NCBI GenBank assembly: GCA_947258795.1 | Contig: CAMYJU010000020.1 | Span: 1-53,998 of the forward strand | Direction of reading: 5' to 3' | Length of the DNA: 53,998 bases | DNA from: an uncultured Gammaproteobacteria bacterium | GTDB lineage: Bacteria > Pseudomonadota > Gammaproteobacteria > DRJJ01 | Shown here: positions 28,565 through 38,259 of the stretch, one piece after another | Position numbering within the stretch: position 1 is the stretch's first letter | Layout: the number at the start of each line of letters is the position of its first letter | Program-made: the position numbers and the translations under genes | Notes under the pieces: model-generated | What the model was told of the DNA's origin: nothing | The model's database searches: none | Seen by the model: the letters and a program-made list of their open reading frames with translations, nothing else

Positions 28565-29500
28565 ATGAAATGGGCTTGTATATATCCCGGTCAGGGTTCT
28601 CAATCGGTAGGCATGTTGGCCGAGCTGGCTGGGCATAACAGCCTGGTTGGAGAGTTGTTCAGGCGTGCATCCACTGTGCTGGGACAGGATTTGTGGGATA
28701 TCGTTGCAAACGGTCCGGAGGAACGTTTGAACTCGACCGAAATCACCCAACCGGCGATGCTGACCGCAGGATATGCAGTATGGAACGTATGGCTGGAAAA
28801 GGGTGGGGCCAGACCGGATTTTATGGCCGGTCATAGCCTGGGTGAATACACTGCGCTGGTCTGTTCCGGGGCATTATCATTTGAAGACGCGGTGATGCTG
28901 GTGCATGAGCGTGGCAAGTTAATGCAAAACGCGGTGCCGGCAGGTCAGGGTGCAATGGCGGCCATACTGGGCCTGAGCGATGAACAGGTCCAGGCCGCCT
29001 GCGAACAGGCTGCTAACGGCCAGGTGGTCGAGCCGGTTAACTATAATTCACCCGGTCAGGTCGTGATTGCCGGTGAGCATGATGCGGTCGAACGGGCAAT
29101 CGAGGCCGCGAAAGCAACGGGCGCAAAGCGAGCCATGTTACTGGCGGTCAGCGTGCCCTCGCACTGTGCATTGATGCGCGAGGCGGGCGATCAGCTGGCG
29201 GACAGGCTGGCAGCGGTTGATTTCAGTATGCCTGAGATACCGGTGATACAGAATATGGATGCGGTTGCGCATAATGATATCGACAGCATCCGTTCTGCAC
29301 TGGCCGGCCAGTTGTACAGCCCGGTGCGTTGGGTTGAAACTATCAGGAACTTGCACCAGCAGGGAGTCAGTAAACTGGTGGAATGTGGTCCGGGCAAGGT
29401 GTTGACCGGTTTGAACAAGCGTATCGAAAAAACCATGCAGGCGTCACCTGCCTTTGATAGCGGTTCTATCGAATCGGCCGTGCAGGCTATTACAGAATAA
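28565..29500 (+). CDS. fabD: Malonyl-CoA:ACP transacylase
   Basis: Transfers malonyl from CoA to the acyl carrier protein. The family N-terminus IYPGQGSQSVGM, the nucleophile elbow GHSLGEYTAL with Ser91, and the histidine in VPSHCALM are present. The protein has 311 residues, as expected. It starts about 48 bases after fabH, and fabG follows in the same direction. Confidence 0.95.
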   Translation: MKWACIYPGQGSQSVGMLAELAGHNSLVGELFRRASTVLGQDLWDIVANGPEERLNSTEITQPAMLTAGYAVWNVWLEKGGARPDFMAGHSLGEYTALVCSGALSFEDAVMLVHERGKLMQNAVPAGQGAMAAILGLSDEQVQAACEQAANGQVVEPVNYNSPGQVVIAGEHDAVERAIEAAKATGAKRAMLLAVSVPSHCALMREAGDQLADRLAAVDFSMPEIPVIQNMDAVAHNDIDSIRSALAGQLYSPVRWVETIRNLHQQGVSKLVECGPGKVLTGLNKRIEKTMQASPAFDSGSIESAVQAITE

Positions 29501-29531
29501 ATTTAAACACAGGACACAGGAAACAAGCATC

Positions 29532-30281
29532 ATGACGGCTACACTGGAAAATACAATTGCGCTGGTAACCGGGGCAAGCCGGGGTATTGGCAGGGCCATT
29601 GCACTGAAACTTGGTACAGCTGGGGCGACTGTCATTGGTACAGCCACATCCCAGGCCGGGGCGGACGCTATTGCCGCAGGCCTGCAACAGGCCAGTATCA
29701 ACGGCACCGGTATGGTGCTGGATGTCAAGGATGAGGATAACATCACCGTCTTGATCGAGGCGATTACCGAACAGTTTGGCACACCGACCATCCTGGTTAA
29801 CAATGCTGGCATTACACGCGATAACCTGTTGATGCGCATGAAAGACGATGAATGGCAATCGATAATCGATACCAATCTGTCATCGGTATACCGTATGAGC
29901 AAGGCCTGTCTGCGCGGTATGATGAAGGCAAAGCAGGGCAGGATTATCAATATCGCGTCGGTTGTGGGGGTGTCGGGCAATCCCGGTCAGACCAATTATG
30001 CAGCGGCCAAGGCCGGGATGATTGGTTTCGCAAAGTCACTGGCGCGTGAAGTGGGTTCGCGCAATATCACGGTCAATACGGTCGCACCCGGCTTTATCGA
30101 TACCGACATGACCCGGGAGCTGTCAGACGAGCAAAGGGCCGCACTTAAATCACAAATTCCGCTAAACCGCCTGGGTGATCCCGATGACATCGCCAACGCT
30201 GTAGTGTTTCTGGCCTCGCCGGATTCGGCCTATATCACCGGTGAAACCATCCATGTGAATGGTGGAATGTTGATGGTCTGA
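29532..30281 (+). CDS. fabG: 3-oxoacyl-ACP reductase
   Basis: NADPH-dependent short-chain dehydrogenase that reduces 3-oxoacyl-ACP in the elongation cycle. The dinucleotide-binding motif VTGASRGIGRAIA is near residue 12, NNAGITRDNLL follows, and the catalytic Ser/Tyr/Lys are in IINIASVVGVSG and NYAAAKAG. The C-terminal ITGETIHVNGGMLMV is diagnostic. I use the ATG at 29532, which follows an AGGAAAC; longer in-frame extensions into fabD are not supported. The length is 249 residues. Confidence 0.95.
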   Translation: MTATLENTIALVTGASRGIGRAIALKLGTAGATVIGTATSQAGADAIAAGLQQASINGTGMVLDVKDEDNITVLIEAITEQFGTPTILVNNAGITRDNLLMRMKDDEWQSIIDTNLSSVYRMSKACLRGMMKAKQGRIINIASVVGVSGNPGQTNYAAAKAGMIGFAKSLAREVGSRNITVNTVAPGFIDTDMTRELSDEQRAALKSQIPLNRLGDPDDIANAVVFLASPDSAYITGETIHVNGGMLMV

Positions 30282-30504
30282 TATCTTTTATCTGATATTA
30301 CGTGATGACATCATTACAAATCAGATTAAGTATTAGATATAACTATATATAAATATTATAAATAATATAAATGTTATTTACGTCATAGTCCTGTAAAATA
30401 CAGGGTTGAATTATTGGCATGGTAACGCAGATTCCAATACAATAACGCCCGCGGACAGATGTGAAGTCCGCACACAGTTTTTATAAATTGAGGATGAATT
30501 AAAA
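30282..30504 (+). promoter_or_regulatory. AT-rich fabG-acpP intergenic region, probable acpP promoter
   Basis: A 223-base AT-rich gap in an otherwise tightly packed run, directly before acpP. It includes long A/T stretches (about 30330-30372), a small hairpin CCTGT/ACAGG near 30391-30405, and a Shine-Dalgarno GAGGA before the acpP ATG. acpP usually has its own strong promoter because the carrier protein is very abundant; the AT-rich stretch would suit that. No unique -35/-10 pair can be named. Confidence 0.5.
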
Positions 30505-30741
30505 ATGAGCACAGTCGACGAACGTGTTAAAACAATCATCATAGAACAGCTTGGCGTCAGTGAAGACCAGGTCTCCAACGAGGCGTCTTTCGTCGATGAT
30601 CTTGGCGCTGATTCTCTGGATACCGTAGAGTTGGTAATGGCCCTGGAAGAGGAATTCGAATGCGAAATCCCTGATGAGGATTCAGCTAAAATCGTTACTG
30701 TTCAGGATGCTATTAACTTCGTTTCTGCACATCTGGAATAA
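30505..30741 (+). CDS. acpP: Acyl carrier protein
   Basis: The 78-residue carrier of growing fatty acyl chains. The phosphopantetheine attachment site is Ser37 in [15 protein letters not shown]. The acidic four-helix profile and [14 protein letters not shown] segment are standard. It lies between fabG and fabF, its usual position, and is followed by a stable hairpin that may help set the ratio of acpP to fabF message. Confidence 0.97.
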   Translation: MSTVDERVKTIIIEQLGVSEDQVSNEASFVDDLGADSLDTVELVMALEEEFECEIPDEDSAKIVTVQDAINFVSAHLE

Positions 30742-30757
30742 ACAACCAGTCATTTAA

Positions 30758-30784
30758 CAGGGCATGGACGATGTCTATGCCCTG
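30758..30784 (+). other. Stable hairpin between acpP and fabF
   Basis: CAGGGCATGGAC and GTCTATGCCCTG form a twelve-base stem (with one G-T pair) around a three-base loop, sixteen bases after the acpP stop. It is not followed by a clear T run, so it is more likely a partial terminator or an mRNA-stabilising 3' end than a full terminator. Position in a dose-sensitive gene pair makes this role plausible but it is inferred. Confidence 0.55.
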
Positions 30785-30820
30785 CTGGATATCTTTATCA
30801 ACACGTAAGGGGCAGCCATT

Positions 30821-32062
30821 TTGTCTAAGCGTCGTGTCGTGGTTACGGGCCTGGGAATCATCTCTCCGGTTGGCAATACCATCGAATCAGCCTGGAGCAA
30901 TATACTCGCTGGTAAATCCGGTATCGGGCCAATCACAGCCTATGATACATCAGCTTTTTCAGTGCGTTTTGGCGGGACAATCAGGGATTTTGATGCCAAG
31001 GACTATATTGCGCCAAAAGACATCAAGAAGATGGACCCTTTCATTCACTACGGTATTGCCGCAGCCTCCCAGGCGATAGCGGATGCAGGGCTGGAAACGA
31101 CAGAAGAAAACGCGGAACGTATTGGCGTCGCGATAGGCTCGGGTATCGGCGGTATCGCCTCAATTGAGAAAAACTATAGCCTGTACCTGAAAAGCGGCCC
31201 TCGCAAGATCTCGCCGTTTTTCATTCCGCAAAGCATTATCAACATGATCTCCGGTAACCTGTCGATCATGTATGGTTACAAAGGCCCCAATATTGCGATC
31301 GTCACTGCCTGTACCACCGGTACGCATAATATCGGCGAGTCCGGGCGCATGATTGCCTATGGTGATGCGGATGTGATGATCGCCGGTGGTGCTGAAATGG
31401 CATCCACCGAAAGTAGTCTCGGTGGTTTTGCTGCAGCACGTGCGCTGTCTACCCGTAATGATGCACCTGAACAGGCCAGCCGGCCATGGGACAAGGACCG
31501 TGATGGCTTTGTCCTGGGCGATGGTTCCGGTGTGCTGGTACTGGAAGAGTATGAGCATGCGAAAAAGCGTGGTGCTCGCATCTATGCCGAACTGTCAGGT
31601 TTTGGTATGAGTGGTGACGCCTTTCATATGACCCAGCCATCCGAGGGTGGAGAAGGTGCCAAGCGCTGCATGTTGAATGCGATGCGTGATGCCGCAATCA
31701 ACGCTGGCGATGTGGATTATGTCAACGCACATGGGACATCGACTCCGGCGGGTGATGTGGCCGAGACCAATGGTTTGAAGGCTGCACTGGGTGAACACGC
31801 AAGCAATACTGCTATCAGTTCCACCAAGTCCATGACCGGGCATTTGCTGGGTGCAGCCGGTGGTGTTGAAGCCGTGTTTAGTATACTGGCGCTGCGTGAC
31901 CAGGTCGCGCCGCCAACCATCAACCTGGATAACCCGGACCCGGAATGCGATCTGGACTATGTGCCGCATAGCGCACGTGAAATGAAGATTGACACCTGCA
32001 TGTCCAATTCATTCGGATTTGGCGGTACGAACGGAACTGTCATATTCCGTAAAATGGATTAA
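30821..32062 (+). CDS. fabF: 3-oxoacyl-ACP synthase II (KAS II)
   Basis: Elongating condensing enzyme of fatty acid synthesis. [18 protein letters not shown] opens the protein, the nucleophile is the cysteine in [12 protein letters not shown], and the two histidines are in [11 protein letters not shown] and [13 protein letters not shown]. The 413-residue length fits. It starts with TTG, preceded by TAAGGGGC as ribosome binding site. pabB follows after 38 bases. Confidence 0.95.
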   Translation: MSKRRVVVTGLGIISPVGNTIESAWSNILAGKSGIGPITAYDTSAFSVRFGGTIRDFDAKDYIAPKDIKKMDPFIHYGIAAASQAIADAGLETTEENAERIGVAIGSGIGGIASIEKNYSLYLKSGPRKISPFFIPQSIINMISGNLSIMYGYKGPNIAIVTACTTGTHNIGESGRMIAYGDADVMIAGGAEMASTESSLGGFAAARALSTRNDAPEQASRPWDKDRDGFVLGDGSGVLVLEEYEHAKKRGARIYAELSGFGMSGDAFHMTQPSEGGEGAKRCMLNAMRDAAINAGDVDYVNAHGTSTPAGDVAETNGLKAALGEHASNTAISSTKSMTGHLLGAAGGVEAVFSILALRDQVAPPTINLDNPDPECDLDYVPHSAREMKIDTCMSNSFGFGGTNGTVIFRKMD

Positions 32063-32100
32063 GCTATCATCTGGAACCTGATGCAGGTTGCCCAGTCTAC

Positions 32101-33540
32101 ATGCCTATGGCAGTCAGTACTCACACCTTCGGGCGCAAACCGGATACACCAGAGACAATCTGCAAGCAGCTTGATACCGGTTTTTCAGATCTGACCAGGC
32201 TGCATGAGCTGAATTCGCAGCGTTATCCGTTTTTATTGCAAAGTATCGCTGCTGCCAGTCATCCGGTTCATTCCACTGCAAAAATATCACGCTTCGATAT
32301 CCTGTTCGCCTTTCCCGCGGAGACCATACATAAACGCGCTGATGGAAGTTGTGTCCATTCTGAAAAGGGCATTGTGCAGGGTGATTTCCTGGATTCGCTG
32401 GATTCTGACTGGCGGCAGTATCGATCACAACAGTCAGCTGGTGCATTACCTTTTGCCGGTGGCTGGTTCCTGTATTTGGGTTACGAGCTGGCCGCAGAAA
32501 TCGAACCCGGCCTGAGCCTGACTGAGGGTGACCCGGACTTGCCCGTGGCCTGTGCGACACGCATACCGGCGGCAGTCATCCTTGATCGTGATCTGGGCCA
32601 GTTGTGGCTGATTGCCGAACCGAACCGTGCGGAACTGATAGCCGAAATGGAAAACGATATCCGGCAGGCCGATCAGCTTGCTGTTACCCCGGTTTCGGTG
32701 GGTCAGGGCAGTGTGGATGAGGATGATCCGGATATCTACCTGGATGCGGTCAAACGCATCAAGTCCTATATCTACGAGGGTGATGTTTTTCAGGTCAATC
32801 TGTCACGTCATTGGCGATACCGGACCGAGACCAGTCCTGCAGCGGTCGATTTATACCGTAACCTGTGTGCAAGCAACCCGGCGCCGTTTGCGGGCCTGGC
32901 GTGCTTCGGGCAGATGTCTGTGATCAGCTCATCGCCAGAACGGCTGGTCAGCACACAGGGCCGGCTGATCGAGACTCGACCTATCGCGGGTACCCGGCCT
33001 CGTGCCGTTGACAGCGCCTCCGATCAGTCACTATCCGCTGAACTCATGGCCCATCCCAAGGAGCAGGCTGAGCATATAATGCTGATCGATCTGGAACGCA
33101 ACGACCTGGGCAGGGTCAGCCTGCCTGGCAGCATACAGGTCAATGAGTTAATGGTGTTGGAAAGTTATGCACATGTGCATCATATCGTGTCGAATGTACG
33201 CGGCAAGCTGAAACCCGGAACGACACCGGGACAGGTGATACGTGCCGTGTTCCCGGGTGGCACGATTACCGGATGTCCAAAAGTCAGGTGCATGGAAATT
33301 ATCGCCGAGCTGGAGCAGGGTGCACGAGGTGCTTACACCGGGTCGATGGGCTATCTGAACAGAAACGGAGATATGGACCTGAATATCCTGATCCGGACGC
33401 TGGTGCAGTTGCCTGATAAATCGGTCAGTTTCCGTGCCGGGGCCGGCATCGTGGCTGATTCGGAGCCGATGCGTGAGCTTGATGAAACGCGTGCCAAGGC
33501 CCGTGGTCTGCTGCTGGCACTGGATCGGAGCCAGGCATGA
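32101..33540 (+). CDS. pabB: Aminodeoxychorismate synthase component I
   Basis: Converts chorismate and ammonia to 4-amino-4-deoxychorismate, toward p-aminobenzoate and folate. The 479-residue protein has the chorismate-binding domain with GDVFQVNLSR, ETRPIAGTRPR, MLIDLERNDLGRV and GTITGCPKVRCMEII, the PIAGT form being typical of PabB over TrpE. The start is the ATG at 32101 or the one two codons later. It overlaps pabC by four bases. The amidotransferase partner gene pabA is not in the window. Confidence 0.9.
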   Translation: MPMAVSTHTFGRKPDTPETICKQLDTGFSDLTRLHELNSQRYPFLLQSIAAASHPVHSTAKISRFDILFAFPAETIHKRADGSCVHSEKGIVQGDFLDSLDSDWRQYRSQQSAGALPFAGGWFLYLGYELAAEIEPGLSLTEGDPDLPVACATRIPAAVILDRDLGQLWLIAEPNRAELIAEMENDIRQADQLAVTPVSVGQGSVDEDDPDIYLDAVKRIKSYIYEGDVFQVNLSRHWRYRTETSPAAVDLYRNLCASNPAPFAGLACFGQMSVISSSPERLVSTQGRLIETRPIAGTRPRAVDSASDQSLSAELMAHPKEQAEHIMLIDLERNDLGRVSLPGSIQVNELMVLESYAHVHHIVSNVRGKLKPGTTPGQVIRAVFPGGTITGCPKVRCMEIIAELEQGARGAYTGSMGYLNRNGDMDLNILIRTLVQLPDKSVSFRAGAGIVADSEPMRELDETRAKARGLLLALDRSQA

Positions 33541-34367
33541 CGCGCGTGAATGGCGAGGAGACAGAGCAGATACCGGTAACTGACCGGGGATTACAGTATG
33601 GCGACGGGCTGTTCGAGACCATTGCTATTCATGAAGGACACCCCTGCCTGCTGGATGCGCATCTAGATCGTCTACAAAAGGGTTGTGAAAGACTGCAAAT
33701 TCCGGTGCCGGATATGCAGCAACTGGCCCGAGACTGCCGCGACCTGGCGCGCGGCGCACAGGAGACGGTATTAAAAATCGTGCTCACGCGTGGCTCGGGT
33801 GGCCGCGGTTATCGCTTACCCGAACAAAGCGTGACGCGCTGTATTCTCAGTCTGCATGCCTGGCAGCCCTTGCCGGCACAGTTCTACGAACAGGGTGTGC
33901 AACTGCGTTACTGTGATTTAAGGTTGGCTGACCAGCCGCGCCTGGCCGGTATCAAGCATCTGAACCGGCTGGAACAGGTGCTGGCGCGCTTGGAATGGAG
34001 CAGCGACGATATCTATGAGGGTATCCTGCTGAACCGGCATGACAATATTGTTGAGTGCGTCTCCAGCAACCTGTTTATGGTCGACCGGTCCGGGGTGTTG
34101 CAGACACCGGCACTGGATAAACAGGGGGTTGAGGGTGTCATGCGTGCACAGATATTGTCCCTGGCCAGAGACCTGGATAGAGCGGTGATAGTTACCCGGA
34201 TCGACCCGGAACAGTTACAGCAGGCATCGGAAGTCTTTATTAGCAACAGCCTGATTGGTATCCTGCCAGTATGTGCAATCGGGAAACACAAATACCGGCC
34301 GGGAGCGATAACTGCCGGCCTGCGTCAGGCTCTGCCGGAACGGATTTTACCCGCTTCTAGACCATGA
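33537..34367 (+). CDS. pabC: 4-amino-4-deoxychorismate lyase
   Basis: A PLP-dependent fold IV enzyme that releases p-aminobenzoate and pyruvate from aminodeoxychorismate. The N-terminal DRGLQYGDGLFETIA is the family signature and the cofactor lysine lies in AGIKHLNRLEQVLA. The 276-residue length is normal. The ATGA overlaps at both ends, with pabB and mltG, mark it as part of a tightly coupled operon. Confidence 0.93.
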   Translation: MTRVNGEETEQIPVTDRGLQYGDGLFETIAIHEGHPCLLDAHLDRLQKGCERLQIPVPDMQQLARDCRDLARGAQETVLKIVLTRGSGGRGYRLPEQSVTRCILSLHAWQPLPAQFYEQGVQLRYCDLRLADQPRLAGIKHLNRLEQVLARLEWSSDDIYEGILLNRHDNIVECVSSNLFMVDRSGVLQTPALDKQGVEGVMRAQILSLARDLDRAVIVTRIDPEQLQQASEVFISNSLIGILPVCAIGKHKYRPGAITAGLRQALPERILPASRP

Positions 34368-35431
34368 AGAGACACTTGATCAAATATGGCCTGATTGGTA
34401 TTCCGGTGGTAGTGCTGGCATGCCTGGTCTGGGTGGTCACGGACTATAACCGTTTTATCAGGTCGTCCCTGACGACCGGCAAGGAATCCGTGCGCCTGGA
34501 GGTCCGTGCCGGACAATCGCTGAAATCCATAGCCAATGAATTGCATAACATGGGTCTGATCCGGCAAAACCAGATTCTCTACCTCAGGCTGCTGGGGCGC
34601 TGGCGTGACAAGGCGGCGAGTATTCATATCGGCGAGTATCTGATCCGGCCGGGTACCACACCAGCGTCGCTGCTGGACCAGCTTAGCGGCGGCAAGGTCG
34701 TGTTATACAGCCAGACGGTCATCGAGGGCTGGAACTTCAGGCAGATGATCGAATCACTGCGCCAGAACCCGGCGATCGTGAATACGGTACTGGACAAGCC
34801 AGCCAATGAAATCATGGCGGCAATCGGCTTTCCCGACCAGCATCATGAAGGCAGGTTCCTGCCCGAGACCTATCGTTTCCCGAAAGGGACGCGGGATGTG
34901 GATTTCCTGCAAAGGGCCTACGAGGCGATGGCCTCGGAACTAAATCTGCAGTGGCAATTACGTGCAAAGAGCGATAACTATCCACTGGAAACGCCGGAAG
35001 ACATGCTGATACTGGCATCTATCGTCGAGAAGGAAACGGGTGTGGCCGAAGAGCGCTCGCAAATTGCGGGTGTATTTATCAGGAGGCTGCTGAAAGGTAT
35101 GCGGCTGCAGACTGACCCGACGGTTATCTATGGGATGGGCGACCGCTACAAGGGAAATATCCGTCGCAAAGACCTCAGAACCGATACCCCCTATAACACT
35201 TACACTCGTAGCGGGCTGCCGCCAACACCGATCGCGTTACCCGGTCGGGGCTCATTAAGAGCGGTCGGGCATCCGGACGACAGCAAGACCCTGTATTTTG
35301 TCTCACGCGGTAATGGTAGTCACCAGTTTTCAGAAACCCTGCAGGAGCACAACCAGTCGGTGATCAAATACCAGCTCGGTGGCCGAGCCCGGCCGTTCAG
35401 CTCCATGCCGGCGGAAAAGCAAAAACAATAA
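34364..35431 (+). CDS. mltG: Endolytic murein transglycosylase MltG (YceG-like)
   Basis: An inner-membrane lytic transglycosylase thought to cut nascent glycan strands and set their length. One N-terminal helix (about 8-25) is followed by a LysM-like part, VRAGQSLKSIANEL, and the YceG domain with the catalytic glutamate in ILASIVEKETG and the NTYTRSGLPPTPI segment. The 355-residue length is normal. It overlaps pabC by four bases and is followed by tmk, the conserved order. Confidence 0.92.
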   Translation: MKRHLIKYGLIGIPVVVLACLVWVVTDYNRFIRSSLTTGKESVRLEVRAGQSLKSIANELHNMGLIRQNQILYLRLLGRWRDKAASIHIGEYLIRPGTTPASLLDQLSGGKVVLYSQTVIEGWNFRQMIESLRQNPAIVNTVLDKPANEIMAAIGFPDQHHEGRFLPETYRFPKGTRDVDFLQRAYEAMASELNLQWQLRAKSDNYPLETPEDMLILASIVEKETGVAEERSQIAGVFIRRLLKGMRLQTDPTVIYGMGDRYKGNIRRKDLRTDTPYNTYTRSGLPPTPIALPGRGSLRAVGHPDDSKTLYFVSRGNGSHQFSETLQEHNQSVIKYQLGGRARPFSSMPAEKQKQ

Positions 35432-35454
35432 TCAGGGTATAAACCGGATACGAC

Positions 35455-36078
35455 ATGAACAGAGGAAGATTTATTACACTGGAAGGTTCGGAAGGCGCCG
35501 GCAAGTCCACCAACATGGATTATATCCAGCAATCCTTGCAGGCTCGTGGGGTTGATATTGTGATGACCCGGGAGCCGGGTGGTACATCTATCGGCGAGGA
35601 TATCAGGGAATTATTGCTCGGACATAAACATACCGGTATGAGCGACGATACTGAACTATTACTAATGTTCGCGGCACGGGCTGAACATATCCATAAAGTC
35701 ATCGAGCCCGCGTTGCAACGCGGGCAATGGGTATTGTGTGACCGCTTTACCGATGCAACCTATGCCTACCAGGGCGGTGGGCGTGGCATAGCCGCAGAGC
35801 GTATCGCGATACTGGAAAACTGGACTCAGGGACTGTTACGCCCGGACCTGACTATCTATCTCGATGTACCGGTCGAGACTGGCAGACAGCGGGCAGGGGA
35901 CCGCAGTGATCCGGACCGTTTTGAAAAAGAACAGAACGACTTTTTCAACAAGGTGCGACAAACCTATCTGCACCGTGGCGAACAGGAACCGGATCGCTTC
36001 AGGTTAGTGGACGCCAGCATGGCATTGGAGCAGGTGCAGGCACGACTGGATGAGATTGTTCTGGAGCTACTTGATTAA
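35455..36078 (+). CDS. tmk: Thymidylate kinase
   Basis: Phosphorylates dTMP to dTDP. The P-loop LEGSEGAGKSTN is at residues 8-19, the DR(F/Y) motif is CDRFTDATYAYQGGGR and the lid region contains RQRAGDRSDPDRFE. The 207-residue length is standard. In the usual gammaproteobacterial order holB comes next; here about 10 kb of other genes intervenes before holB at 46346. Confidence 0.95.
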   Translation: MNRGRFITLEGSEGAGKSTNMDYIQQSLQARGVDIVMTREPGGTSIGEDIRELLLGHKHTGMSDDTELLLMFAARAEHIHKVIEPALQRGQWVLCDRFTDATYAYQGGGRGIAAERIAILENWTQGLLRPDLTIYLDVPVETGRQRAGDRSDPDRFEKEQNDFFNKVRQTYLHRGEQEPDRFRLVDASMALEQVQARLDEIVLELLD

Positions 36079-36342
36079 ATCCCTGACTTGATAGTCTGAT
36101 GCACATGCGCCTATCAGGGTTCGACGATGTTAATACTGTAGGGCTATAATTCGGCGCACATCACAAAGCGTGGTCTAGACTCCACACTCGCTGTCCATCG
36201 ATGTATGGCAATCTATTTCCTTTCGTGTGTCTCCAGGTGTCCTTTTACCTGAAAAACAATCACATATTACGGTCTGTTTTTTCAGCTTGATTTCAGCTTG
36301 GCCTGATACTTTATCAGCAAGTCTGAACAAGGGTGAAATGCG

Positions 36343-36921
36343 ATGAAACAGGCAAATTCAGTCAAGGTATGGGATCCGCTGGTACGTATTTTCCACTGGT
36401 CGCTGGTTACGGCATTTTTGTTTGCCTACGGCAGTGGAGAGGATTTTTTGGCCCTGCACACCTGGGCAGGTTACCTGATCCTGGGGCTGCTATCCGTACG
36501 TACTATCTGGGGCTTTATCGGTACGCGGCATGCTCGCTTTACAGACTTTGTCCGCCGTCCGGCTATGGTCAGGCAATTTCTAACAGACACATTGCAGTTC
36601 AAGGCCAGACGTTATGTTGGCCATAATCCTGCTGGTGGTGCAATGGTCGTCGCATTAATGCTAAGTCTACTGGTTACCGGATTTACCGGCATGTTGGTAT
36701 TGGGTGCAGAAGACCAGGCAGGTCCGCTGGCAACCTGGTTCAGCAGCTATCGGGACGGCTGGGGGGAGCTTATGGAAGAGGTGCATGAGTTTTTTGCCAA
36801 CTTTACGGTGCTCCTGGTGTTGCTGCATATTGTTGGTGTTATTGCAGAGAGCCTGATCAATAAAGAAAACCTGGTGTCGGCGATGATCACCGGGTACAAG
36901 CCAGACAGATCCCGACATTGA
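36343..36921 (+). CDS. Cytochrome b561-family membrane protein
   Basis: A 192-residue protein with four predicted membrane helices and the b-type haem ligand pattern of the Ni/Fe-hydrogenase cytochrome b/b561 group: VWDPLVRIFHWSLV in helix 1, LHTWAGYLI in helix 2, and VLLVLLHIVGVIAESL in the last. It likely carries electrons between the quinone pool and periplasmic cytochromes. The DUF1924 cytochrome starts 13 bases later and a dihaem cytochrome follows, the composition of known SHP/DHC clusters. A TATAAT at 36145-36150 may belong to its promoter, with a leader near 190 bases. Confidence 0.88.
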   Translation: MKQANSVKVWDPLVRIFHWSLVTAFLFAYGSGEDFLALHTWAGYLILGLLSVRTIWGFIGTRHARFTDFVRRPAMVRQFLTDTLQFKARRYVGHNPAGGAMVVALMLSLLVTGFTGMLVLGAEDQAGPLATWFSSYRDGWGELMEEVHEFFANFTVLLVLLHIVGVIAESLINKENLVSAMITGYKPDRSRH

Positions 36922-36934
36922 ACAGGAGTTAAAG

Positions 36935-37342
36935 ATGAAGACAGCATACGTATTCATGACGGTATTGACGCTATTGTCAACAAATGTAGCGGTGGCTGAA
37001 AGCACGGCTGTGGACGAGTTACTCGCTGTGTATTCGAGGCAGGGCGCAACAGCACCCGATGCACAGGCTGGCAAGGAATTATGGCTCAGGAAATTTCCGG
37101 CCAAGGGTAAAATCGATGAGCGCAGTTGCAGCACTTGCCACGGTGTTGATCTGAGACAGGCGGGCGAGCATATCAGAACGAAAAAACTGATTGAACCGAT
37201 GGCGCCTTCGGTTAACGCCAAAAGTTTAACAAATGCGCGTGAGATCAGGAAATGGTTTAAACGAAATTGTAAATGGACTCTGGACCGTGAATGTACGGCT
37301 GCGGAGAAGGCCAATCTGCTGGTTTATATCAAACAGCAATAA
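36935..37342 (+). CDS. Periplasmic monohaem cytochrome, DUF1924 / SHP-like
   Basis: A 135-residue exported protein (signal peptide 1 to about 21) with one haem-binding motif, CSTCHG at 65-70. DUF1924 includes the sphaeroides haem protein SHP, a high-spin cytochrome c that binds oxygen or nitric oxide and accepts electrons from a dihaem cytochrome. The GKELWLRKFP and MAPSVNAKSLTNAREIRKWF segments match the family as I recall it. A GGAG before the ATG supports the start. The neighbours, a cytochrome b upstream and a dihaem cytochrome downstream, support this assignment. Confidence 0.88.
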   Translation: MKTAYVFMTVLTLLSTNVAVAESTAVDELLAVYSRQGATAPDAQAGKELWLRKFPAKGKIDERSCSTCHGVDLRQAGEHIRTKKLIEPMAPSVNAKSLTNAREIRKWFKRNCKWTLDRECTAAEKANLLVYIKQQ

Positions 37343-37359
37343 TGCAGGAGCATGCAGAC

Positions 37360-37920
37360 ATGAAAGTAACAGCTTTTATTTCAGTAATCAGCATTTTTAT
37401 TGGAGTTGCTGGTATCCCGCTAGTCTGGGGTGATAGTGACAAGCACGAAAAGTGGCAGGAATATAGTCGTCGCTCGACTGGAGTAGCACTGCTCGACAAC
37501 CCGGTCTATCAACAGGAGTGCGGTGACTGCCATATGGCTTATCCACCAGGTTTGTTGCCAGTGAGTTCATGGAGCAGGATCATGTCCGGCCTGGAGGATC
37601 ATTTTGGAGATAATGCCGAGTTGGACAAAAATACACACACCGAAATTAGTGAGTTTCTGACCAAACACAGTTCGGATAAATCGGATTACCGTCGTTCAAG
37701 GCGGTTTACGGTAGTGAGTGATAGCGGCGATGCCGGTATGCGGATTACCGGGACTCCGTATTTTCTGCATGAGCACGATGAAATTCCGCCGAAACTGGTG
37801 GAAGGCAATAAGGAGGTCAACAGTTTCAGCAACTGTAATGCCTGCCATCGCTATGCAGAGCAGGCCTCATTCAGAGAACAGGATATCCTGATACCCGGCT
37901 TCGGGCGATGGGACGACTGA
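37360..37920 (+). CDS. Periplasmic dihaem cytochrome c (DHC-like)
   Basis: A 186-residue exported protein with two haem-binding motifs, CGDCHMAY at 54-61 and CNACHRY at 159-165. DHC proteins donate electrons to SHP. The ATG at 37360 opens a clear signal peptide and has GGAG ten bases upstream; longer in-frame starts overlap the previous gene without reason. The two cytochromes and the membrane cytochrome b form a plausible quinol-to-SHP electron chain. Its last bases carry an alternative start of the PepSY gene. Confidence 0.88.
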   Translation: MKVTAFISVISIFIGVAGIPLVWGDSDKHEKWQEYSRRSTGVALLDNPVYQQECGDCHMAYPPGLLPVSSWSRIMSGLEDHFGDNAELDKNTHTEISEFLTKHSSDKSDYRRSRRFTVVSDSGDAGMRITGTPYFLHEHDEIPPKLVEGNKEVNSFSNCNACHRYAEQASFREQDILIPGFGRWDD

Positions 37921-37943
37921 CGCAAGCGGGTTATACTGGAAAC

Positions 37944-38258
37944 ATGGTACCGATAAGCTTCAGAATTTCCCTTTCCTTGTTAATACTGTCCCTGACATGT
38001 GCGGTCTTTACAGTTCAGGCAGACAGTGATCAGGAGGAGGCCAGGCGTCTGCTGGAGTCGGGTGATATCATGTCACTGGAAATGATACTGAAAAAATTAA
38101 GACCCGAATTCACCGGAAAAATACTGGAAGCGGAACTCGAATCTGAACCAGGGCAAATCGTCTACGAGATAGAACTGCTGGGGAATGATGGCATCGTACG
38201 CGAGCTGAATATCGATGCCAGGACCGGTGAACTGCTCGGCGTTGAACGGGAAGACTGA
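37944..38258 (+). CDS. PepSY-domain periplasmic protein
   Basis: A small exported protein (104 residues) with a signal peptide ending near VQA and one PepSY domain, ending VRELNIDARTGELLGVERED, the usual PepSY closing strand. Such proteins often sit next to two-component systems or cytochrome genes and may modulate a sensor or bind a ligand; the role here is inferred from context. I take the ATG at 37944; an ATG at 37908 would add twelve residues before the signal peptide. A response regulator starts immediately after its stop. Confidence 0.82.
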   Translation: MVPISFRISLSLLILSLTCAVFTVQADSDQEEARRLLESGDIMSLEMILKKLRPEFTGKILEAELESEPGQIVYEIELLGNDGIVRELNIDARTGELLGVERED

Positions 38259-38259
38259 A

